A DNA stretch of 64,000 nucleotides, from positions 1 through 64,000 of the forward strand of contig JAGIAH010000012.1 in the NCBI GenBank assembly GCA_017744915.1, written 5' to 3'. Source of the stretch: Agrobacterium tumefaciens (lineage in GTDB: Bacteria; Pseudomonadota; Alphaproteobacteria; Rhizobiales; Rhizobiaceae). Positions 58,111 to 64,000 of this stretch are shown here, piece after piece. The notes beneath the pieces were generated by a model. The model saw only the letters and a program-made list of their open reading frames with translations. It had not been told where the DNA came from and did no database searches. The first letter of the stretch is position 1. Each line of letters opens with the position of its first letter. A program made the position numbers and the translations under genes.

Positions 58111-58521
58111 ATGAGCACCGTAACGAAAACGCAAAACCCCGAAACCGATCCACGCGTCAAGGCCGTGTTCGATGATATCCGCACTACCCGCAAATCGGAC
58201 TTCATCAACAATATGTGGCTCTACCTCGCCTTCGATCCCGAATTACTGGAAAAAACCTGGGCCGAGGTCAAGGAGGTGATGGCCACACCTTCGGCGCTCG
58301 ATCCACTGGTTAAGGAAATGCTTTATATCGCGGTGTCCGTCACCAATGGCTGCTCCTATTGCGCCCATTCCCACACGGCGGCCGCAAAAGCCAAGGGCAT
58401 GACCAGGGAACAGCACGCCGATCTGATGCGGGTGATCGCGCTCGCCGCCAGGACCAACCAGCTTGCGGTGGCGCTGCAAGTGCCCGTGGATGCCGCTTTC
58501 GACGCCGACAGGCAGGCATGA
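58111..58521 (+). CDS. Carboxymuconolactone decarboxylase / AhpD-like protein
   Basis: A 136-residue all-helical protein of the CMD family. The redox motif is CSYCAHSHTAAAKAKG (CxxC plus His), as in AhpD-like alkylhydroperoxidases, so a thiol peroxidase-related role is likelier than decarboxylation. GGAGGAAG lies before the ATG. It is divergent from the efflux operon with a 220-base gap between them. Confidence 0.9.
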   Translation: MSTVTKTQNPETDPRVKAVFDDIRTTRKSDFINNMWLYLAFDPELLEKTWAEVKEVMATPSALDPLVKEMLYIAVSVTNGCSYCAHSHTAAAKAKGMTREQHADLMRVIALAARTNQLAVALQVPVDAAFDADRQA

Positions 58522-58623
58522 GCCTTAAAAAATGCCTTGGAATAGGCGTTTTGCCGGTTGATACCGGAATAAAAGCAGAACACGGTTCTGGCCTTTATAT
58601 CCCGAATCACTACATTGGGCCGC

Positions 58624-61098
58624 ATGAGCAACAGTTTTGACGATATGCCGTTCTTCGATGAAGAACCCGTGGCGCCGCGCAGGGCGACGAACAATGCCGG
58701 TGCGGAAAGCAGCGGCGGGCTTGGCATTGCTGCCCGCGCCATGGCGGCGCGTGATCAGGCACGGCCCGCCCCCGATTATCTTTCCGGTCTCAACCCGGAA
58801 CAGCGCGAAGCCGTGGAAACGCTGGATGGCCCGGTTCTCGTCCTCGCCGGCGCCGGCACCGGCAAGACCCGCGTTCTGACGACCCGCATCGCCCATATTC
58901 TGGCGACCGGCCGCGCCTATCCGAGCCAGATCCTCGCCGTGACCTTCACCAACAAGGCCGCCCGCGAGATGAAGGAACGTATCGGCGTTCTGGTCGGCGG
59001 CGCCGTCGAGGGCATGCCCTGGCTCGGCACCTTCCACTCCATCGGCGTCAAGCTGCTGCGTCGCCACGCCGAACTCATTGGCCTGAAATCGGATTTCACC
59101 ATTCTCGATACCGACGATGTGGTGCGGCTGATCAAGCAGCTCATTCAGGCCGAAGGTCTGGATGACAAACGCTGGCCGGCCAAACAGTTCGCCGGCATGA
59201 TCGACGGCTGGAAAAACAAGGGACTGACGCCGCCGGATATTCCGGAGGGTGACAGCCGTGCTTTCGCTAACGGCAAGGGCCGTGAGCTTTACGCCGCCTA
59301 TCAGGCCCGGCTGAAAACGCTGAACGCCTGCGATTTCGGCGATCTTTTGCTGCATCCGATCAGCATCTTCCGCCGCCATACGGATATCCTGAAGGAGTAT
59401 CACCAGAAGTTCCGTTATATTCTGGTGGACGAATATCAGGACACCAATACGGCGCAATATATGTGGCTGCGGCTGCTTGCCCAGCGCGCCAAGGGCGAAC
59501 CGCAGAACGTCTGCTGCGTCGGTGACGACGATCAGTCAATCTATGGCTGGCGCGGCGCGGAAGTGGACAATATCCTCCGTTTCGACAAAGATTTCCCCGG
59601 CGCCAAGGTCATCAAGCTCGAACGCAACTATCGTTCCACCGAACATATTCTCGGTGCCGCCGGCCATCTGATCGCCCATAATGAGGGCCGTCTAGGCAAG
59701 ACACTGTTCACCGAGCGCAGCAGCCCCGACGATGAAAAGGTCGTGGTGCATGCCGCCTGGGATTCCGAAGAAGAAGCCCGCGCGGTCGGCGAGGAGATCG
59801 AGCAGCTTCAGCGCAAGAACCACAAGCTGAACGATATGGCCATCCTCGTTCGCGCCTCCTTCCAGATGCGCGAATTCGAAGATCGTTTTGTCACGCTTGG
59901 CCTCAATTACCGCGTCATCGGCGGCCCGCGCTTTTATGAGCGCCTCGAAATCCGCGACGCCATGGCCTATTTCCGCCTCGTCTGCCAGCCGGCCGACGAT
60001 CTCGCCTTCGAGCGGATCGTCAACACGCCGAAGCGCGGCCTCGGCGATACGACGATCCGTAACCTGCACGACTATGCTCGTGCCCGCGATATTCCGATGC
60101 TGGCGGCAGCCGCCGACATCATCGAGACCGATGAGCTGAAGCCCAAGGCCCGCAAGGCGCTGTTCGACGTGGTGCAGGATTTCCGCCGCTGGCAGGGCCT
60201 GCTGGAAAACACCGAACACACCACGCTCGCCGAACAAATCCTCGACGAAAGCGGCTATACCGCCATGTGGCAGGCCGACAAGACGGCCGAAGCGCCCGGA
60301 CGGCTGGAGAACCTCAAGGAACTCATCCGCTCGATGGAAGCCTTCGAAAGCCTGCGCGGGTTCCTCGAGCATGTCGCGCTCGTCATGGATGCCGAGCAGA
60401 ACGAGAATCTCGACGCCGTCTCCATCATGACGCTGCATTCCGCCAAGGGTCTGGAATTCGACACCGTCTTCCTGCCCGGCTGGGAAGAAGGCCTGTTCCC
60501 GCACCAGCGGGCGCTGGATGAAGGCGGCCGCTCCGGTCTGGAGGAAGAACGCCGCCTGGCCTATGTCGGCATCACCCGCGCCAAGAAGCTCTGCCATATC
60601 TGGTTCGTGTCGAACCGCCGCATTCACGGGCTGTGGCAATCCACCCTGCCCTCCCGCTTCCTTGACGAACTACCGCCCGCGCATGTTGATGTGGCGGCTT
60701 CCGACAGCAATTACGGCGGTTATGGCGGACGCGGCGGCTATGGCCAGTCACGTTTCGACAAGGCCGATCCCTTTACCAACAATTATTCCACCCCCGGCTG
60801 GAAGCGCGCGCAGCAGAACCGCAGCGACGCCACCCGCGACAATTGGGGCACCCGCTCCGGCCATGCGGTGGAACGGATCGGTTATGGCGAAAGCGGCCCG
60901 CGCACCCGCACCATCGACGGCGAGCTGGTGGCGAAATCCGTGGCCGACACGCCCTCGAAATTCTTCGTCGGCGACCGCGTTTTCCATCTCAAATTCGGCA
61001 ATGGCAATATCTCCGCCATCGAAGGCAACAAGCTGACCATCGACTTCGACCGCGCCGGGCAAAAGCGCGTGCTGGATGGATTTGTGGAAAAGGCCTGA
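58624..61098 (+). CDS. uvrD: ATP-dependent DNA helicase, UvrD/PcrA family
   Basis: An 824-residue superfamily 1A 3'-5' helicase for nucleotide excision and mismatch repair. Walker A is LAGAGTGKTRVLTTRI, motif Ia is TFTNKAAREMKER, Walker B is VDEYQDTN, motif III is GDDDQSIYGWRGA, motif V is LHSAKGLEFDTVFLPGWEEGLFP and motif VI is LAYVGITRAKK. A Gly/Tyr-rich linker (NYGGYGGRGGYGQ) precedes a C-terminal tudor-like domain (FFVGDRVFHLKFGNGNI). The ATG at 58624 is chosen over an upstream TTG. The symbol could equally be pcrA. Confidence 0.95.
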   Translation: MSNSFDDMPFFDEEPVAPRRATNNAGAESSGGLGIAARAMAARDQARPAPDYLSGLNPEQREAVETLDGPVLVLAGAGTGKTRVLTTRIAHILATGRAYPSQILAVTFTNKAAREMKERIGVLVGGAVEGMPWLGTFHSIGVKLLRRHAELIGLKSDFTILDTDDVVRLIKQLIQAEGLDDKRWPAKQFAGMIDGWKNKGLTPPDIPEGDSRAFANGKGRELYAAYQARLKTLNACDFGDLLLHPISIFRRHTDILKEYHQKFRYILVDEYQDTNTAQYMWLRLLAQRAKGEPQNVCCVGDDDQSIYGWRGAEVDNILRFDKDFPGAKVIKLERNYRSTEHILGAAGHLIAHNEGRLGKTLFTERSSPDDEKVVVHAAWDSEEEARAVGEEIEQLQRKNHKLNDMAILVRASFQMREFEDRFVTLGLNYRVIGGPRFYERLEIRDAMAYFRLVCQPADDLAFERIVNTPKRGLGDTTIRNLHDYARARDIPMLAAAADIIETDELKPKARKALFDVVQDFRRWQGLLENTEHTTLAEQILDESGYTAMWQADKTAEAPGRLENLKELIRSMEAFESLRGFLEHVALVMDAEQNENLDAVSIMTLHSAKGLEFDTVFLPGWEEGLFPHQRALDEGGRSGLEEERRLAYVGITRAKKLCHIWFVSNRRIHGLWQSTLPSRFLDELPPAHVDVAASDSNYGGYGGRGGYGQSRFDKADPFTNNYSTPGWKRAQQNRSDATRDNWGTRSGHAVERIGYGESGPRTRTIDGELVAKSVADTPSKFFVGDRVFHLKFGNGNISAIEGNKLTIDFDRAGQKRVLDGFVEKA

Positions 61099-61204
61099 TT
61101 CGGCAACTACAGGTGCCTGAAGCCCGCTTTTTTTCCGTAGCCCGCGTCATGTCGTTGCAATAAAGGAGTTGCAACAGGGGTGTAAAAACCGGGCGAGGAC
61201 TGCT

Positions 61205-62017
61205 TTGCATATATTACCGAAAAGCCGGCGCAAGCTTGCCGTTTTCCTGATCAATATGGATAGCGCCACCAAGCGCCTCGCCGATATGAACGCCCGCCTC
61301 GACGCTTTGGGGCTGAAGGCGGAGCGTGTAGCCGGCGTCAATGGCAGGGAGCTGAATTACCCGATCCCGGAATTCAGTGAAATTTCCTACATGCTCATGC
61401 ATGGCCGCCGCACCTCGCCGCCGGAGATCGGCTGCTATCTCAGCCATGTCACCTGCGCCAATAAATTCATGGCGAGCGATGCCAATATCGCCCTCATTCT
61501 CGAAGATGATGTTGTCTTCGAGAATGATTTTCTGAACGCCATCGACGAAGCGGTGCTGAACGGCGGCGACTGGGATCTGCTGCGGCTGACGACGGTCAGC
61601 AACGGCCGCAAATTTGCATTCCGCCCGTTGTCCAATGGCCGTTCGCTGGCAGTGGCACTCACCCGCGAAAAGGGATCGGGGGCCTACCTCGTCAACCGCC
61701 GTGCCGGGAAATGGATATCGAAACTCATTCCCATGCGGCTCGCTTATGACATTGCCTTCGATCTGGAATATCTCGCCGGCCTGAAGGCAGCCTTCATCTA
61801 TCCGCTCTGCGCCACGCAGGATGCGGATGACGAAAGCCAGATCCAGAACAATCTGCGCATCTACCGCCTGCCGCGCTGGCGGTATTTCACCGTTCTGCCC
61901 TATCGCGCCTATCTGGAAACCAGCCGGTTCCTGCTGCGCGGCATCCGCTTTTTAATAGCAAAGGCGAAGGTGGCAATGGAACGCGGCAAGACCAAAGCAA
62001 TTCCTGCCAGCAACTGA
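61205..62017 (+). CDS. Glycosyltransferase family 25 protein (LPS biosynthesis type)
   Basis: A 270-residue glycosyltransferase resembling LpsA/LgtB-type galactosyltransferases: KLAVFLINMDSATKRLADMNARLDALGL at the N terminus, PPEIGCYLSHVTCANKFM, the metal-binding ALILEDDVVFENDF, and GSGAYLVNRRAGKWI. It probably adds a sugar to lipopolysaccharide at the inner membrane face. No ATG precedes the core; the TTG at 61205 with GAGGAC upstream is the best start, and a TTG at 61169 is the alternative. Other LPS genes are not nearby. Confidence 0.85.
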   Translation: MHILPKSRRKLAVFLINMDSATKRLADMNARLDALGLKAERVAGVNGRELNYPIPEFSEISYMLMHGRRTSPPEIGCYLSHVTCANKFMASDANIALILEDDVVFENDFLNAIDEAVLNGGDWDLLRLTTVSNGRKFAFRPLSNGRSLAVALTREKGSGAYLVNRRAGKWISKLIPMRLAYDIAFDLEYLAGLKAAFIYPLCATQDADDESQIQNNLRIYRLPRWRYFTVLPYRAYLETSRFLLRGIRFLIAKAKVAMERGKTKAIPASN

Positions 62018-62026
62018 ACCTGCGGC

Positions 62027-62146
62027 TTACACCTCGCCGGGTGTGAAGCCAACGAGATAGACAGCCGCAATCACGGCTGCGGGAATGACGATCGAAATGA
62101 CGAAAATCGTCATCCGGTTCAATGGTTTGCGGGTCGTTTTCCTCAT
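62027..62146 (-). CDS. Possible 39-residue membrane protein
   Basis: A short frame beginning MRKTTRKPLNRM, with basic N terminus, one transmembrane helix (TIFVISIVIPAAVIAAVYLVG) and a short acidic end. The composition is like a genuine small membrane protein, and its end is 9 bases from the convergent glycosyltransferase stop. The ribosome-binding site is weak, so it remains uncertain. Confidence 0.45.
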   Translation of the reverse strand: MRKTTRKPLNRMTIFVISIVIPAAVIAAVYLVGFTPGEV

Positions 62147-62288
62147 GGTGGAATAATGCGCGACGGCGTCGCCTGTTCCTCGACACACAGGATAATGTCG
62201 CCTGAAGCCTTGCATCGGCGCAATTCGATTCCGCTTCAGGCACATATCGGCTAAAGCTCGTTTTCATCTTCAGCTTTCCCGGCCCGCC

Positions 62289-62771
62289 ATGACAGAAACG
62301 ACGCATCCCCGCCTGAACCCACTGCATCTCGCCGCCGCCTTCGCAAGCGGCTGCCTTTTGACGCTGATGGTGCATTTCAACGGTCAGCTTGCCCATTATG
62401 GCAATGCGCTGTTTTCCTCGTGGACGGCGCACGGCACCGGCACTGTTGCAGCCCTGCTCTATCTGGCGATCATGCGCCCGAAAAAGGATGCGGGCCCGAC
62501 AGAAAAACCAAAAGCGCCGCTCTGGGCCTATTGCGGTGGTGTCGTGGGTGCCGCCATCGTCATCCTCACCTCCACGGCGGTCAATTCGCCGCTGGCGCTT
62601 TCCGGCACCATTGCGCTCGGGCTTGGCGGGCAGGTGATCTTCAGCCTTCTGGCTGATCTCTTCGGCCTCTTCGGGCTGCCAAAACGGCGACCGGATTTGC
62701 AGGACATGGCGGCGGTGGCCCTCATTCTCTGCGGCAGCGCGCTCATCATTCTTGTCGGGAGAGCGGCATGA
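62289..62771 (+). CDS. Small DMT family transporter subunit, YdcZ/DUF606 type (first half)
   Basis: A 160-residue inner-membrane protein with about five hydrophobic helices, matching the DUF606/YdcZ type of the drug/metabolite transporter superfamily. These occur as pairs of small subunits that presumably form a heterodimer equal to one full transporter. It overlaps the second gene by four bases (ATGA). The substrate is unknown. Confidence 0.88.
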   Translation: MTETTHPRLNPLHLAAAFASGCLLTLMVHFNGQLAHYGNALFSSWTAHGTGTVAALLYLAIMRPKKDAGPTEKPKAPLWAYCGGVVGAAIVILTSTAVNSPLALSGTIALGLGGQVIFSLLADLFGLFGLPKRRPDLQDMAAVALILCGSALIILVGRAA

Positions 62772-63190
62772 TCGTCTGGATCGCCATGGCCTTTGCCGGC
62801 GGTGTCTTCGTGGCGCTGAGCCGGCAGATCAATGGCCGCCTTAGCCTGTCCAACTCGCCGCTGATCGCTTCCTTCTGGAACCATATCGTTGGTTTCGCGG
62901 TGCTGACCGTCATCGGCCTCATCGTCGGCGGCCTCATTCCGCCGGGTGCTGCCGACGCGCCCTGGCTTGCCTTTATCGGCGGCCCCATCGGCGTCGTTTT
63001 CATCGCTTCGGGAAGCTGGCTCATTCCCCGCATCGGCGCGGTCAATACGGCCCTTCTCGTCATCAGCGGCCAGATGGTATCGGGCGTCGTTCTTGATCTT
63101 TTCAGCGATCACCCGCCGAAAATCTGGGCAAGCGCGCTTGGCATCCTGCTCATCCTTGGCGGCATGGTGCTGACACAGCGCCGCCGCTAG
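62768..63190 (+). CDS. Small DMT family transporter subunit, YdcZ/DUF606 type (second half)
   Basis: A 140-residue partner of the preceding protein: VWIAMAFAGGVFVALSRQINGRLSLSNSPLIASFWNHIVGF is the repeat signature also seen in the first gene (HLAAAFASGCLLTLMVHFNGQL). Four to five helices follow. Both genes are needed for one complete transporter; they overlap and are co-translated. Confidence 0.88.
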   Translation: MIVWIAMAFAGGVFVALSRQINGRLSLSNSPLIASFWNHIVGFAVLTVIGLIVGGLIPPGAADAPWLAFIGGPIGVVFIASGSWLIPRIGAVNTALLVISGQMVSGVVLDLFSDHPPKIWASALGILLILGGMVLTQRRR

Positions 63191-63215
63191 GGCATTCCGC
63201 TAAAATCAAATCCGC

Positions 63216-64000
63216 TCAGGAATCGCTGCCGCGCGAGAACATGCCGAGCAGCGTCTTGCCACCGCTTTTACCGCCACTGCTCGCAAGCGTCGGGCGGTTG
63301 CCGTTCAGCTTCGGCACCACCACCATGCGCTTGATCTCACCGCGCTTGAACGCCGCGAGGAAACGCGGGTAATCGCGGAACACGACACAGCCATTCGATT
63401 CGCCGCGTTTCGCCAGCATGTAGGTGTGGGCAAGAAGGCCGTCGCGGCCATGCGGGTTGACGCCATTTTCCGGGGTCAGGCGAATGGCTTCCACACCATG
63501 GAAGCGGGCCTCGCGCATCGTCAGGCGATAGCTGGAAGGCGGCGTCGAGCCGCGCATCTTCACATGCACATAGTCGGGATTGTCGCGCATCTTGCCGATG
63601 CCGGAATGCGCCTCCAGCTTCTCGCCATTCGGCATATGCACCACGCCGGAGGAAATATCGTAGATCGCCGTGCCATTACCGCGGTCCGGCCAGGGAACCG
63701 CATCCATCTTGCTCGGCTCACGCATCGGATTGTCGGGTTTCGCAAAGGCGAGCATGGCGCCGGTGCTCTGCTTCGGCGGCGCAGGTGCTCGCAGCGGAAC
63801 CGGCGCATCAAATGCGGGTGCGGAAGCAACAGCGGGAACATGTTCCTCGGCCTTGGAGGGCGTGGCGGGACGCGGCGACGGTTCGACGGCCTGAGCCGTC
63901 GCGACTTCAGGCCTGAAGCTTGGCAGCGGCACATCGTCGGGAAGCAGGCTGCTTGCCTCTTCTTCGATCTGCGGCCGCGCCAGCGCCACTTCAAATGCCG
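63216..64000 (-). CDS. DUF2778 (L,D-transpeptidase-like, tlde1-type) protein, partial
   Basis: The C-terminal 261 residues of a protein whose start lies beyond the window; the frame is open to the last base. A Pro/Ala-rich, probably disordered stretch (first 95 residues) is followed by a DUF2778 domain: NGTAIYDISSGVVHMPNGEKLEAHSGIG, PPSSYRLTMREARFHGVEAIRL and the catalytic-type motif RGESNGCVVFRDYPRFL with a Cys. Related Tlde1 effectors act on peptidoglycan. It may be an envelope enzyme. Confidence 0.85.
   Translation of the reverse strand, partial: AFEVALARPQIEEEASSLLPDDVPLPSFRPEVATAQAVEPSPRPATPSKAEEHVPAVASAPAFDAPVPLRAPAPPKQSTGAMLAFAKPDNPMREPSKMDAVPWPDRGNGTAIYDISSGVVHMPNGEKLEAHSGIGKMRDNPDYVHVKMRGSTPPSSYRLTMREARFHGVEAIRLTPENGVNPHGRDGLLAHTYMLAKRGESNGCVVFRDYPRFLAAFKRGEIKRMVVVPKLNGNRPTLASSGGKSGGKTLLGMFSRGSDS

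Overview
The window looks like a stretch of chromosome from a Rhizobiaceae alphaproteobacterium, most likely Agrobacterium or a close relative. Supporting signs are the G+C-rich coding sequence, the circularly permuted two-piece tmRNA next to an alpha-type sspB, a rhizobial-type C-terminal extension on UvrB, and 170-base palindromic intergenic repeats. The genus is an inference from gene content; no search was run. Both ends cut genes: uvrB on the left (only the 3' half is present) and a DUF2778 gene on the right.

Layout. 1-6.6 kb: uvrB 3' half, a lipoprotein, a secreted esterase, an A+T-rich RelA/SpoT-like gene that looks foreign, a PRC-barrel protein, a DUF922 protease-like protein and a DnaJ-domain protein. 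6.6-14.1 kb: an NTF2-like protein, tRNA-Thr(UGU), a membrane diguanylate cyclase, an exo/endonuclease-family protein and a three-gene ABC importer of the ferric/AfuABC type. 14.2-22.7 kb: an aminotransferase, an RbsD/FucU protein, a yefM-yoeB toxin-antitoxin pair, ilvC, a TetR gene, an AraC gene, a zinc alcohol dehydrogenase and an NADH dehydrogenase-like flavoprotein, with two copies of the long palindromic repeat. 22.7-32.1 kb: pdxJ, a MerR-LuxR composite regulator, a RecD-like helicase, an SDR-DoxX membrane protein with a DUF2269 partner, a small secreted protein followed by an ECF sigma/anti-sigma pair, a LysE exporter, an aldo/keto reductase and an ArsR-SRPBCC unit.

32.2-45.5 kb holds housekeeping loci: ilvI-ilvH behind a BCAA attenuator with an 18-codon leader peptide, a HerA-like ATPase, miaA and serB with interlocked start codons, a GNAT, an SDR, and the thyA-folA-hflK-hflC-degP cluster. 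45.6-51.9 kb: DUF2853, tmRNA (ssrA), sspB, two small proteins and a large AsmA protein. 52-64 kb: an FAD-linked D-lactate dehydrogenase-like enzyme, an RND efflux pair, an AhpD-like protein, a UvrD/PcrA helicase, a family 25 glycosyltransferase, a two-gene small DMT transporter and the partial DUF2778 protein.

Functional links: ilvI, ilvH and ilvC provide the first two steps of branched-chain amino acid synthesis. thyA and folA form the thymidylate/folate cycle. hflK, hflC and degP act in envelope protein quality control. ssrA tags stalled proteins and the adjacent sspB delivers tagged proteins to ClpXP. I see no CRISPR array, prophage, transposase or large defence island. The most unusual items are a repeat-derived segment inside the uvrB reading frame, the lone A+T-rich alarmone-synthetase-like gene, the ilv leader whose start codon sits almost at the predicted transcription start, and the MerR-LuxR composite regulator.
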